Below are positions 1-11,424 of a DNA stretch of 64,000 nucleotides, in pieces. Numbering within the stretch: position 1 is the first letter of the stretch; each line of letters begins with the position of its first letter. The stretch comes from Agapanthus africanus (Eukaryota; Streptophyta; Magnoliopsida; Asparagales; Amaryllidaceae): assembly GCA_030015575.1 (NCBI GenBank), contig JASDDO010000006.1, positions 205,349,632 through 205,413,631 on the forward strand, written 5' to 3'. The notes beneath the pieces are model-generated. The model worked only from the letters and a program-made list of their open reading frames with translations. It made no database searches and was not told where the DNA came from. Both the position numbers and the translations under genes were made by a program.

Positions 1-49
1 GCGTGCAGCCGCACACAAATAGCCGTGTCCCTAACTAATATGTAACCAT

Positions 50-133
50 GACACATGGCAGATGAGGTTTCTCATAACTCAATATTAGCGATTTCCATGA
101 TCACGACACGTGGCAGATGAGGTGTCTCATAAC
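50..133. repeat. Pair of 29-bp direct repeats in the CACTA left part
   Basis: The stretch at 50-78 (GACACATGGCAGATGAGG...) recurs at 105-133 with two or three changes, offset 55 bp. CACTA elements carry short subterminal repeats bound by their own DNA-binding protein; these may be such sites, but they do not resemble the palindromes at the right end. Confidence 0.5.
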
Positions 134-464
134 GCTTTATGATATCAGTATCCTATATTTATAGTTTTAATTGTTGATTGTTATAGATGTATACCATTGC
201 AATAATAGTTTTTGGTTGATGAATGCTATTGCAATGTAGGATGATCAGTTCTATCAATCTTGATCTCAATGGTTTAAAATCATGTTACACATACAACACG
301 AATGCACAACAAACGCATAATTAGAGAGCGACTCGAGATATTCGGGTTAAAACCAATATATGATACTCGATGCTGATATGAAACCTTCATATTCCCATCG
401 ATACCCGTATATGAAACTAAAAGCGCCACTTAGTCCCCGTCTATCGGTTAACATACGTGCGATA

Positions 465-852
465 CTCGTCGTGACCTAGAACTATACGAAGGTTGTTAAA
501 TATCGGACAGTATAGCTCGATACTAACAACCGTCGTATAGTCTACGCGACGAGAAAATTCAATCGTATGGTAACCCATAGATTTGTCCCGTGTGGACAAG
601 TTAAGAATGTATAAAGCAAACGCCTTCATTCACTTGTGTTTTCATCCGTTTCGAGATATTTCGTCGGTACCTTTCCGCTGGTTCTCCGTGTACAAAGATA
701 GATTAGATGTTCATTTCAACGTTGTTTCACAGCTTTGAAATGATTATCTATTCTATTACAGTGTACTCGGAGAACAGCGGGGAGGTGCTGCCGAAATTTA
801 CTCGAAACGGTTGAAAGCACAAGTGATGGGCGTTCGCTCTATACATTCTTAA
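465..852. other. Two long inverted repeats (hairpins) in the first 584-bp unit
   Basis: Hairpin one spans about 465-553: CTCGTCG and ACTATACGA on the left pair with TCGTATAGT and CGACGAG on the right. Hairpin two spans about 601-852: TTAAGAATGTAT at the left edge pairs with ATACATTCTTAA at the right edge, and pairing continues inward for roughly 120 nt per arm at about 80 percent by eye, including TCACTTGTG and GTTCTCCG. A transcript crossing this region could form long double-stranded RNA. Confidence 0.75.
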
Positions 853-1048
853 TGGGATAGAAGCCTACCCCCGACAGCTGGAACACATACATACAAACGC
901 ATAATTAGAGAGCGATTCGAGATATTCGCGTTAAAACCAATATATGATACTCGATGATAATATGAAACCTTCATATTCCCATCGATACCCATATATGAAA
1001 CTAAAAGCGCCACTTAGTCCCCGTCTATCGGTTAACTTACGTGCGATG

Positions 1049-1436
1049 CTCGTCGTGACCTAGAACTATACGAAACTTGTTAAATATCGGACAGTATAGC
1101 TCGATACTAACAACCGTCGTATAGTCTACGCGACGAGAAAATTCAATCGTATGGTAACCCATAGATTTGTCCCGTGTGGACAAGTTAAGAATGTATAAAG
1201 CAAACGCCTTCATTCACTTGTGTTTTCATCCGTTTCGAGATATTTCGTCGGTATCTTTCCGCTGGTTCTCCATGTACAAAGATAGATTAGATGTTCATTT
1301 CAACGTTGTTTCACAGCATTGAAATGATTATCTATTCTATTACAGTGTACTCGGAGAACAGCGGGGAGGTGCTGCCGAAATTTACTCGAAACGGTTGAAA
1401 GCACAAGTGATGGGCGTTCGCACTATACATTCTTAA
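1049..1436. other. Same two inverted repeats in the second 584-bp unit
   Basis: This is the copy of the 465-852 hairpin pair shifted by 584 bp (hairpins at about 1049-1137 and 1185-1436). Both arms are kept, with only scattered changes between units. Confidence 0.75.
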
Positions 1437-1756
1437 TGGGATAGAACCCTACCCCCGACAGCCGGAACACAAACATACAAACGCATAATCAGAGAGCGAT
1501 TCGAGATGTTCGGGTTAAAACCAATATATGATAATATGAAACCTTCATATTCCCATCGATACCCATATATGAAACTAAAAGCGCCACTTAGTCCCCGTCT
1601 ATCGGTCAACATAACGTGTGATAATTTATTCTTTTCAACGACAAACGCACACACAAAGCATATATATGGATTTTCTCCTTTGTCAGTAACTATCCCGTTC
1701 TTATATTTCTCAATATAGTCAGCATAACCTACAATTTATATGTTATTCAGTCTAAC

Positions 1757-3425
1757 ATGGCCCATGAGTACGTCAGAGTTAAGGACTGGATGTATGTGGA
1801 TTGGAAACAACGTATGCAACCTAAGTTTGTCGCGGGAGTTGCTGCTTTCCTTGAATTTGCACGAGCACATAATAAGATCATAATAGAGAAGATTCTCTGT
1901 CCGTGCGATAGATGTGGCAATAAGTACTGGCAGAAGGTAGAATTGGCAGAGCTTCATATTGTAAAACATGGGTTTACTAGACTTTATTCAACTTGGAAAT
2001 ATTACGGGGAAGGAGAAGAATGCAGTACTGCGGTAGAAGAAGGAGAACACGATAATGCGGCAGGAGAATAAGAAGAATTCGGTAATACGGCAGGATACGG
2101 AAATTTATTTCCATCAGAAGAAATGGAGGATATGGTAGAGGCTGCCCTAGGTGAATCTATTCGTACCGAAGATGACATTCCTTCCGGTCAAGGACCGCGT
2201 GCGGATAAATATGAAAATTTCATGAATGATGCTAGGAAACCAATTTATGAGAATGCGAAGTATTCCACCCTCTCATGGTTCGTCCAACTTTTCCAAATTA
2301 AGTGCCTAAATGGATGGAGCAACAAGTCATTCACAATGCTTCTTTCGTTCTTGAAAGATTCTATGCCTCCGGGAAATAATGTGCCCGAAAGCTGGTACGA
2401 AGCCCAGAAAATGATGTCTGATTTGGGTCTAAAGTGCGAGAAGATTTAAGCATGTCCTAAAAATTGCGTGTTGTACCGGAAAGAGAATTCAGATTTGAAG
2501 GAGTGTCCAACATGCGGAGAGGCCAGGTATAAGCCGAAAGATTCTGATAAGAAGCCAGATATACCTGTGAAGATAGCGCGATATTTTCCCATAACACAGA
2601 GGCTACAGAGGCTATTCAGGTGCAAGAAAACAGCCGAGGCAATGATTTGGCATCACCGTGCTCCTCCAAGCGAAAATGGAAAAATGAGCCATCCAAGAGA
2701 TTCACCGGCATGGAAGGATTTCGATAGGAGGCACGCAATATTCATTAGTGATCCTCGCAATGTCCGGCTCGGACTGGCTGCCGATGGCTTCTGCCCATTC
2801 AACTATATGGCTGGAAGTCACAGTACATGGCCCGTTGTAATGATAATTTATAATCTGTCGTCTTGGTTGGCTATGGACCAATCATACTTTATGATGCCTC
2901 TTCTTATCGATGGACCAAACTCACCGGGGAACAATATCGACGTCTATCTCCGACCTCTGATTGAGGAGCTGAAAACATTGTTCATTGATGGTGTAGAGAC
3001 ATATGATTCAAACACAAATACAACCTTCATACTGCGTGCGGCTTTAATGTGGACAATTAACGACTTTCCTGCGTATGGAATGCTTTCAGGTTGGTCCGTA
3101 CATGGTCACAAAGCATGTCCTCATTGACATGAACACACAATATCAAAATTTTTTGAATTTTAGCAGGAAGGTTTGTTATTGCGGCCATCGACGTTTTCTG
3201 CCTCCAGACCACCCCTATAGGTTAGACACGGTTCACTTTGATGGTCATCAGGAGCTTCTTGGGCCTCCATCCCCATTGTCCGGAGAGGACGTGACTGCTA
3301 AATGGGATGGCTACAATAACGTGACCTTCGGGATGGATCCGACGAGACAGGTCAAACCACAATATTGGAACAAGTTAAGCATTTTCTTCGAGCTTCCGTA
3401 CTGGTCTACAAATTCAGTGCGTCAT
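1757..3425 (+). pseudogene. CACTA TNP2-like transposase, N-terminal part
   Basis: The start at 1757 gives MAHEYVRVKDWM, the usual opening of plant CACTA transposases. Residues 1 to about 90 look like the transposase-associated domain with a CPCDRCGN zinc-binding motif. From about 2580 the TNP2 core (Transposase_21 family) follows, with the hallmark phrases DGFCPFNYMAG, HSTWPVV, LLIDGPNSPGNNIDVYL and LIEELKTLF, then GHRRFLPPDHPYR near 3185-3220. In-frame stops lie at 2069 and 2447, and the frame shifts between about 3125 and 3150, so the copy is inactive. The reading is cut by gypsy A inside the motif NSVRHCLDVMHIEKG, which resumes at 14409. In intact elements this protein binds the transposon ends and cuts. 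Confidence 0.9.
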
Positions 3426-6400
3426 TGTCACGACCCGAGAATTCGACTCGTGACCGGCACTTAACCACGCAACGTCTACAGGTGTAACGCGGCCAAGTAA
3501 GCCGAACCCAGAAATCAAAACCAATAAGTATAGAGTGATTTTAAAACGTTTTGTAAAAACAATCGTACATGTCCGAAAAACTTCCATTTTATTTAGTAGA
3601 AATCCTTTTTAAGTTCAAAAGTTATAAGTTTTATAATTTTGGTAACATTTCCTTTTTAAAACAATTGCCCCGCCAGTCAGATAGAAACAAGGTATAAAAA
3701 AAATGACGAGTAAAATGAATAACGCATCACGAGGAGATATACGACGCCGTAGCGAAGAATACACAGTAAAGCATAGCGAAGAATACACAGTAAAGCAAGG
3801 ACAATATCATAAAAGATGAGACTGTAAAAGTAAAGTCGGCTCACATGCGAGCTCGACACCAGAATGTAAAATCATACATATCGTCCTCACAACTGTCTCT
3901 AAGTCAATACAGAAAGGTAGATGGAGAATACTAGATACATCAATATACAACTGAAAGATAACAGATACCGTACAAAACCCACCTAAACAGCAAAAGGGCT
4001 ATCTCTGCTCAAAAGGGGTATCTGTGCCAAAAGATGCGGTAACAGCCAGCCGTGACTACTCCCAAGGGCAACCTGCAAACACTGTGGCACAACGGGGGTG
4101 AGTTGCCAACTCGTGAATAGAGATAACATATAAAGGTAATCGCGAGCATGCACGTACAGCGCTACTCTAACAAATGCCAACAGATAATATCAATGCGATG
4201 TAGCAGTATGCATAATAATAATGCCAGTCCTCTATCAGGTGATATACTACAGGATGCGATGTGATAATGAATGCTGAGCATGGGGATATAGTATCTACAT
4301 GAAGTATCGAGGTGGACTACATAAGTATGTATGCACCACAAATCCCAACATCTCAAACACCGGTACTCCATCGGCCCTCATATCCTGTATATCCCTAAAA
4401 ATCCTGAGTGCCCAACATCGGCACCCAAATATCATAAATACTCGTGTCTAGCATCGACACGCAAAACATCCTGTATCGGGCCTCCGGCAATCCGGGTCAG
4501 CCCTCTCTCTCACAGTATATATATACCGGGAATCCGTCAGTCCGGGTCATCCCTCTCTCAATACATCGGGCGTCCGTCAGTCCGGGTCAGCCCTCTATCA
4601 ATCTATCGGGCATCCGTCAGTCCGGGTCAGCCCTCTATCAATCCATCGGGCATCCGTCAGTCCGGGTCAGCCCTCTATCAATCCATCGGGCATCCGTCAG
4701 TCCGGGTCAGCCCTCTATCAATCCATCGGGCATCCGTCGGTCCGGGTCAGCCCTCTATCAATCCGTGCCTCAAGCACCGAGAAAACACGGGGCGACGCCC
4801 CAAAATATCATATCAAGGGAACCGGGTTTTTAAATGGTTACTTATTTAAAAAGGCCACGGTTCCCAAATCCAGAAATCATATGAAATCCCAACAATAATG
4901 CAAGTAACTGTGATGTAATAGGTGTATCAAATATGTATATCAAGTCATGTCACATGTATAGATGAGCTATAACAATATACGACAGTATGATCATGGCAGT
5001 TCTATCAGTTCTAAGCAATGTATATATATATATATCAGGGTATGCAATATGCTATGACAATCCATGGTATGGTATATGCAGTATATACAATAAGGTCCTA
5101 TCAGCCCTGACGCATAACGCCATGCGGGCGATATCCCCGTAGATGTGAAATCTACTCACCGTGTCTCGCGCTAAGTGTATCCAACCACTTGCTTGCCCTT
5201 CTTCGCGGCGTCCGTCTCACTGGCCAGCGAACCTAGAATCACAAACACATATCACACATATAAGCTCAATTTCGCCAAAAACGCGATATCACGGTCAAAC
5301 TAGAAACTCGTGTCGCAAACCAATCGCGCGTGTGCGCGATACGCTAAGACGTGCAATCACGCGCTACGAAACTACCCCGACGCGCCGCGATACGCAGAAA
5401 CCCAAACCTACTCACGTATCACCCGTGTCGCGAAGGTTTAGAAAACGGCAAAATAGGTATTCAGTTCCAGATTTTGATACAGGAAAGATATTGCAAAACT
5501 AAATATACCAAAATAACTCCCAGACAAGCAGAGACCCACACTCCAAACCCCAACCCAAATCTCCCCAATCTGGCCGCAATTTGCGGCCAGAATTCCCATT
5601 TCGGCGGCCAGACATGGGAATTGGGTCCCCAGGTTTGGTTTGTGCACTCTACACCACACATACATGCTACAGTAATCACTAGTTTTGTTCTGAAAAGTCT
5701 CGGGTAGTAGCAGATTTCCTACAGTGCCTAAAATCAGTTCAAATCACACAATTTGCACAAAAAAGATACTTAGGGGTATTTTTCTGAAATCTGGGACCAT
5801 CCCAAGTCTAAAATCACCTATATAACTCATTATCAATCTAATCAAGCCATCACAAGCAAAATTTCCTCACAACCTTACTAAATCCCTGAATAATGCACAA
5901 AACATGCATAAAAGTGATATTTTTGCTAGAAATTCAATAAGTTATGAACAAGAGATGCTAGGGTGAGTTAGTACCTTCAAAATACCTTAAGAAACACCAA
6001 AAACTCCAGATCTAGCCTCAAGTATGCAGTTTTGCCACTAAACACCTCAAATGAGCCAAAAACCCAAGGTTTTGTGAAGGAAAAAGGTTGGATTTATGTG
6101 GAATTTGTGCTGAACTAAAAGAGAATGAAAAGGGATGAGAAATGGAGGAATAATGTGTTTGTTGCTGCTGCTCTCTGCTGGAAATTTCCAGAAATTGAAA
6201 AGAGAGGGAGAAGAGAAGGAAATTGGGTCAAAGGTCAACTTCTTACCTACCCACCATACCTCATTGTTTAATTGGAAATTTGAATTATAAATAAAAAGGT
6301 TTTAGAAATGATTAAATGGTGGGAAAAATATGGAGTTGCAACCATGCATGAAGAAAGAAAAGGTTATCATGATACATTTTTTTTTTGAAAACATGCACAC

Positions 6401-6446
6401 TTGCTAATTTGCCCGAAAACGTCTAAACGAATTTCAAGGCGTTACA
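3426..6446 (-). repeat. Gypsy A 3' LTR
   Basis: In plus-strand reading it runs from TGTCACGACCC to GGCGTTACA, so on the element strand it starts TGTAACGCC and ends GGGTCGTGACA. It contains seven 40-bp tandem units at 4477-4767, a GAGTTGCCAACTC island at 4100-4112, a GTAGAT/ATCTAC stem-loop at 5139-5155 and a GGCCGC palindrome at 5570-5590. The polypurine tract lies directly outside its element-start edge. Confidence 0.95.
4477..4767. repeat. 40-bp tandem repeat in the gypsy A 3' LTR, seven units
   Basis: Units built on CGGGCATCCGTCAGTCCGGG followed by TCAGCCCTCTATCAATCCAT recur about every 40 bp; the first two are diverged and the inner ones nearly identical. The other LTR of this same insertion has six units. 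Long frames across this stretch are artefacts of the 40-bp repeat being read in several frames. Confidence 0.92.
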
Positions 6447-6460
6447 ATCTACCCCCCTTA
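6447..6460 (-). promoter_or_regulatory. Gypsy A polypurine tract
   Basis: On the minus strand this reads TAAGGGGGGTAGAT and sits directly before the LTR start TGTAACGCC. This is the expected place and composition of the primer for plus-strand DNA synthesis. Confidence 0.88.
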
Positions 6461-6489
6461 AAGAAATTCGGTCCCCGAATTTCAAAATT

Positions 6490-7929
6490 CTAACTACACG
6501 TACCTTCAAAAAGATAGGGATACGTCTTCATCATCTCGCTTTCGGTCTCCCAAGTGACCTCCTCACGGTTTTGACCACGCCAAAGTACCTTAACTGATGG
6601 AATGTCCTTCGATCTTAATTTCTTCACTTGTCGATCCAAGATCATCACCGGCTGCTCTGCATAGGAAAGGTCACGCTCAAGCTGGATCGTCGGATGCTGA
6701 ATCGCATGCGAAGGATCATGAAGATATCTGCGGAGCATCGAGACATGGAATACGGGGTGCACGTCTGGAAAGCTGGGCGGAAGGGCTAACCGGTAAGCTA
6801 CTGCACCGACACGCTCGAGGATCTCGAAGGGGCCCACAAATCGGGGACTGAGCTTCCCCTTCTTCCCAAACCTCATCACACCTTTCATTGGGGAGACCCT
6901 CAAGAAAACATGATCACCAACAGAAAACTCAAGTCTGCGTCGTCGACGGTCTGCATAAGCTCTCTGCCTACTCTGCGCTGCTCTCATCCTATCGCGAATC
7001 AACTGGATCTTCGCGGTCGTCTCCTCAACGATCTGTGGCCCTAAGATACTGCCCTCTCTGAGCTCCGTCCAACAAGTGGGCGATCTGCATCTCCTCCCAT
7101 AAAGAGCCTCAAACGGTGCCATCTGAATGGTCTCCTGGTAGCTGTTATTGTAGGAGAACTCTACTAAGGGCAAATGACGATCCCAGCTACCTCTGAAATC
7201 TAGTACACAAGCTCTGAGCATGTCCTCGAGAGTCTGGATGGTCCGCTCTGACTGTCCGTCGGTCTGCGGATGAAAAGCCGTGCTGAAACTCAAGCGAGTG
7301 CCCAAAGCTTCCTGAAGCCTCTGCCATAGTCTACTGGTAAACTGGGTGCCTCTGTCGGACACAATGCACGTCGGTACTCCGTGTAGTCGCACTACCTCGT
7401 CAATATAGATCTGGGCATACTGAGTAAATCCGAAAGTCGTCTTCACCGGTAGGAAGTGAGCCGCTTTCGTCAAACGATCCACGATCACCCAGATAGAGTC
7501 ATACCCCCGACTAGTCCTGGGTAGACCCACAACGAAATCCATCGAAATCTGTTCCCACTTCCACTCCGGAATGGGTAATGGCTGTAGCTCTCCCGCGGGC
7601 CTCTGGTGCTCAGCCTTGACTTGCTGACAAGTCAGGCATCTCGATACAAAATCTGCAATGTCCCTCTTCATTCCGTCCCACCAGTAAGCATCTCGCATAT
7701 CATGATACATCTTGGTGGAACCGGGATGGACGCTATACACCGATCGATGTGCCTCCTCAAGAATCTCACGCCTCAGTCCCTCAGCATCAGGTACGCACAG
7801 TCTGACTCCAAACCGTAGTATCCCCTGATCATCGATCACGAACTCGGAAAATCTGTCCTGTCCCATCTGTGCCATGATCTCTGAACATCGGTCATCACTG
7901 AGCTGTGCCTCACGTATACGATCGATCAA
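6490..7929 (-). CDS. Gypsy A integrase with chromodomain-like C terminus
   Basis: Part of the pol polyprotein of gypsy A. An HHCC zinc-binding domain is seen (H61, H68, C98, C101), then the catalytic core with D131 in SMDFVVG, D192 in IVSDRGTQF and E228 in DGQSERT; D192 and E228 are separated by 35 residues, the D,D-35-E spacing of retroviral-type integrases. A GPF module follows (PRFVGPFEILERVGAVAYRL), then VHPVFHVSMLRRY and a chromodomain-like tail with VKVLWRG, EEVTWETE and YPYLF. Such tails direct chromovirus insertion toward heterochromatin. The reading is open over about 479 codons, the usual length for this region. Confidence 0.93.
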   Translation of the reverse strand: MIDRIREAQLSDDRCSEIMAQMGQDRFSEFVIDDQGILRFGVRLCVPDAEGLRREILEEAHRSVYSVHPGSTKMYHDMRDAYWWDGMKRDIADFVSRCLTCQQVKAEHQRPAGELQPLPIPEWKWEQISMDFVVGLPRTSRGYDSIWVIVDRLTKAAHFLPVKTTFGFTQYAQIYIDEVVRLHGVPTCIVSDRGTQFTSRLWQRLQEALGTRLSFSTAFHPQTDGQSERTIQTLEDMLRACVLDFRGSWDRHLPLVEFSYNNSYQETIQMAPFEALYGRRCRSPTCWTELREGSILGPQIVEETTAKIQLIRDRMRAAQSRQRAYADRRRRRLEFSVGDHVFLRVSPMKGVMRFGKKGKLSPRFVGPFEILERVGAVAYRLALPPSFPDVHPVFHVSMLRRYLHDPSHAIQHPTIQLERDLSYAEQPVMILDRQVKKLRSKDIPSVKVLWRGQNREEVTWETESEMMKTYPYLFEGTCS

Positions 7930-8007
7930 CTGTGGGCGTGCACGGACATGCGCTATCTGTCCTCCAATCGACGTGAACTCGAACTGTACTCCACTGTCGC
8001 ATAATAT

Positions 8008-9300
8008 CTACCAATCTACGGATGACTGCTCCTGTACTGCGCTCAAACATGATAAACTACTCCCGGGCCTCCTGCTCAAAGCATCCGCTACCACATTTGC
8101 CTTGCCCGGGTGATATAAGATCTCGCAGTCGTAATCATTCACTAACTCCATCCATCGAAGCTGTCGAAGGTTCAGATCCCGCTGCTGGAATATGTATTTC
8201 AAACTCTTGTGATCCGTAAATATCTGGCACGACTCGCCGTATAGGTAGTGTCGCCAGATCTTAAGTGCGAAGACCACTGCTGCCATCTCCAAATCATGAG
8301 TGGGGTAGTTCTGCTCGTGCTTCTTCAATTGTCGCGAGGCATACGCGATCACCCTATCATGCTGCATCAGAACGCATCCCAACCCCACTCGAGAAGCATC
8401 ACAAAAGACCACAAATCCGCTCGATCCGGAAGGTAAAGATAACACCGGTGCCGTCGTCAGCTGAGTCCGTAACTGCTGGAAACTGTGCTCGCACTCCTCC
8501 GTCCAAACGAAGGGAACTCCCTTCCGGGTCAACCCGGTCAACGGTGTAGCAATACGGGAGAAGTCCTGCACAAAACGCCTATAGTAACCGGCCAATCCCA
8601 AAAAGCTGCGAATCTCCGTCACCGATGTAGGTCTGGGCCAACGCTGAACGGCCTCGATCTTCCTCGGGTCTACACATATACCGTCTAGTGAAATCACGTG
8701 CCCCAAGAAATCTACGCTGTCCAGCCAAAAAGCACACTTGGAGAATTTCGCATAAAGCTGGTGCTCCCTCAATGTCTGCAATGTAATCCGCAGGTGCTGC
8801 TCGTGCTCATCACTACTCCGGGAATACACCAAGATATCGTCAATGAAGACTATGATGAACAGATCCAAATAAGGCCGGAAAATACGGTTCATCAAGTCCA
8901 TGAAGGCTGCTGGCGCATTGGTGAGTCCGAACGACATCACCAAGAACTCGTAATGGCCGTACCGCGTACGTAAAGCCGTCCGGGGAATGTCCTCCTGTCG
9001 AACCCGCAGCTGATGATAGCCCGATCGCAAATCGATCCTCGAAAAGTACCCTGCCCTCTGAAGCTGATCGAACAAATCGTCGATACGCGGCAAAGGATAC
9101 CCGTTCCGCACTGTCACCCTGTTCAGCTGGCGGTAGTCGATACAAAGACGCAAACTGCCGTCCTTCTTCCTGACGAACAGGACTGGAGCACCCTACGGGG
9201 AAACACTGGGTCGAATAAGTCCCTTGTCCAGCAAGTCTTGCAACTGACCCTTCAACTCTCGAAGTTCCGCCGGGGCCATCCGATAAGGCGGTATAGAAAT
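8008..9300 (-). CDS. Gypsy A reverse transcriptase and RNase H part
   Basis: RT motifs in order: [10 protein letters not shown] and LIRPSVSP at the N-terminal edge, [55 protein letters not shown], and the catalytic [11 protein letters not shown] box. RNase H follows with [33 protein letters not shown] and [10 protein letters not shown]. Together with a tRNA primer these activities make the DNA copy of the element in cytoplasmic particles. The domain is essentially complete. I treat it as one fossil unit with gag and integrase. Confidence 0.92.
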
Positions 9301-9599
9301 AGGCCCCGAACCAGGAACCAAATCAATACAGAAAGAAATGTCGCGCTCGGGCGGCAACCCAGGAAGCTCGTCAGGGAACACATCAGGAAACTCGCTAACA
9401 ACCGGAACCTGATCCAATGAAACCTCTGTAGCGCGAGCATCGTAAACATATGCGAGAAATCCCTGACATCCCTTCCTCAAAAGCTGTCCAGCGCGAAAAG
9501 AAGAAATCACACTGTGAGGGGCGGCACCACGGTCCCCCAACACAACAAAAACCGACTCGCCGGGGAAACAGAATCTAACTGTCTTCTCGCGGCAGTCCA

Positions 9600-11199
9600 C
9601 AGAAGCATAGCACGTGGCTAACCAATCCATGCCCAACAGAACGTCGAAGTCCAACATCTCCAGAAGGATCAAGTCGACAGGCAACTCTCTCTCGCCAATA
9701 CAGACGATACAGGATCGGAATACGTGCCTAGCAACAAACGACTCCCCCACAGGAGTAGTCACCACAAGCGGCTGATCAAGTAAGCCAGACTCTCTACCCA
9801 AACTCGGCACAAAGTGCGTGGATACGTACGAGTGTGTGGATCCGGGATCGAACAGTACATGTGCATCAACTGAACATACAGGGAGGATACCTGAAACCAC
9901 TGCATTGGACGCCTGCGCGTCCTGATGTGTCAAAGCAAAAACCCTCGCCTGTCCACTACCTGTAACTGGCTGCACCCTGCCTCGGTCACCTCGCCCTCTC
10001 TGAGCAACTCCTCCATGCCCACGACCTCGCTGTGTATGATTCTGGCGTGGAGCAACGGTAGGTACGATAGGCAGCGCTCTCTGGGGTGGTGAAGGTGGTA
10101 ATGTGACATGCGGTGCTGTCGCCTCTCTCCGGGGTAACTCAGGACAATCCCGTACACGGTGGTAAGAACTCCCACAGCGAAAACATCCCGACGACGGCCG
10201 CTGACCATCCTGGGAATAGGAACTGAATAACCGGCCCCGCCCTGAATCTCTGCTGCCTGCAATACGTCTATCACGGCGCCGGAAAGGCTGTCTCTGTGCC
10301 GATGTATCCGCACGAACTCTCTTCGGCTCTGGAAGTGCCGAAGTCTCAACAAGGTGCTCCTCGACCACTAGGGCTGCGTCTACAGCTGCTGCATAGGTCT
10401 CGAAGTGCTGCGCGCTGATCGCGAGGAACACTGGTGAAAGCAAGCCTCGAACAAATCTCCGGACTCGCAGCTCCTCGGTGGCCACTAAATGTGGGGCGTA
10501 GACTGCTAACTCGGTAAACAGTACGTCATACTCCGCCACTGTCATCCCTTGCGTCTGGCGCAAGGACTCAAACCTGCGTGCTCGGGCATCTCTAACACTC
10601 CGGGGAAGGAAACGGGCTAGAAATATGGTCACGAACTCCGTCCAGGTCATAGGAGGAAGACCCGCTGCTCTGCCCTTCTCAACTGAGTCACACCACTTCT
10701 GCGCAAGACCTTTCAGGCGAAAGCTCGCAAACTCGACCCATCTCGCATCTGCACATCTGAGAGAACGGCATATCCTGGCCATCCTGTCTATGAAAGACTG
10801 TGGGTCCTCGGCTGTATCGGTGCCTGTGAAAACTGGAGGCTTCAGCCTCATGAACTCTGATAGCGATACTGTAATCACCTCCGTGGCTGCAGGGGAAACT
10901 GGCTGTGCGGTAGGTACCATAGCGGTCTCTGGAACTGGTGGAGCCACCTCTGGTCGCTGCGCTTGAAGCGTCTCAACAAGCGATCCTATCATCTGGCGCA
11001 TCTCCTGCATGCTAGATCCCACCGTCTGGCGCATCTCCTGCATACCAGCCCCTAGCGTGGCGATCTGCTCTGTTACGGCAGGAACAGCCTGCTCGGGTAC
11101 AACCGGCGTACTGCCCGGATCAGTCCTCGTCTCAGACGAGTCAACTCGAATCTCGGCCCTCGCGGCCGCTCTCTGTGCCCTCGTAGTCTTAGGCGGCAT
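9600..11199 (-). CDS. Gypsy A gag and protease part
   Basis: The start at 11199 (MPPKTTRAQRAAARAE) is chosen because gypsy B gag begins with the same phrase at 35077. The gag core has PQSFIDRMARICRSL, WCDSVEKGRAAG and FVRGLLSPVFLAIS, then a zinc knuckle CFRCGSSYHRVRDC (CX2CX4HX4C) that binds genomic RNA, and an Arg/Gly-rich stretch. The aspartic protease follows with the active-site phrase LFDPGSTHSYVS (in place of the usual DTG/DSG) and [10 protein letters not shown]. Gag forms the particle and the protease cuts the polyprotein. Confidence 0.92.
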
Positions 11200-11408
11200 A
11201 ATGGCTGAAAGAAAATTTGGATTCGATAAGAACACAGAAATCGAATCGCAAGAATATAATGAGGGATCAAATCAATAAGTCCTAAGGTCGCGTAGGCGGA
11301 GTACCGTGTCGTGAGCATGCCGCGGAACATACGCACGCTACGCTACCCTGCTGCAGCTACCTACTCCATCATACCAGGGTCATCCTACACTCCGAAGGTA
11401 AAACCTAC

Positions 11409-11420
11409 GCTCTGATACCA
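11409..11420 (-). promoter_or_regulatory. Gypsy A primer-binding site, initiator tRNA-Met
   Basis: On the minus strand it reads TGGTATCAGAGC, complementary to the 3' end of plant initiator tRNA-Met, and lies four bases inside the 5' LTR edge at 11425. Confidence 0.92.
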
Positions 11421-11424
11421 ACTT

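Larger units (their letters stand above)
311..1625. repeat. Tandem array of a 584-bp unit, about 2.2 copies
   Basis: The phrase ATAATTAGAGAGCG occurs at 317 and 901, and as ATAATCAGAGAGCG at 1485, spaced exactly 584 bp each time. The first two units (about 311-894 and 895-1478) are nearly identical; the third is partial and diverges near 1615-1625. The array lies between the outer part of the CACTA element and the transposase start, where its promoter and 5' leader would be. The short frames in this region are by-products of the repeat, not genes. Confidence 0.9.

Noticed and set aside
601-852. A microRNA gene at the long hairpin
   Set aside because: The arms are long and it is part of a transposon repeat; without small RNA data a miRNA call is not justified.
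4477-4767. Possible CRISPR-like array
   Set aside because: Units are head to tail without unique spacers, and the context is a plant LTR.
4331-4849. Repetitive reading frames with RQSGSALYQSIGHPSVR-like repeats (also 12329-12808)
   Set aside because: They are translations of the 40-bp tandem repeat in the gypsy A LTRs, open in several frames at once.
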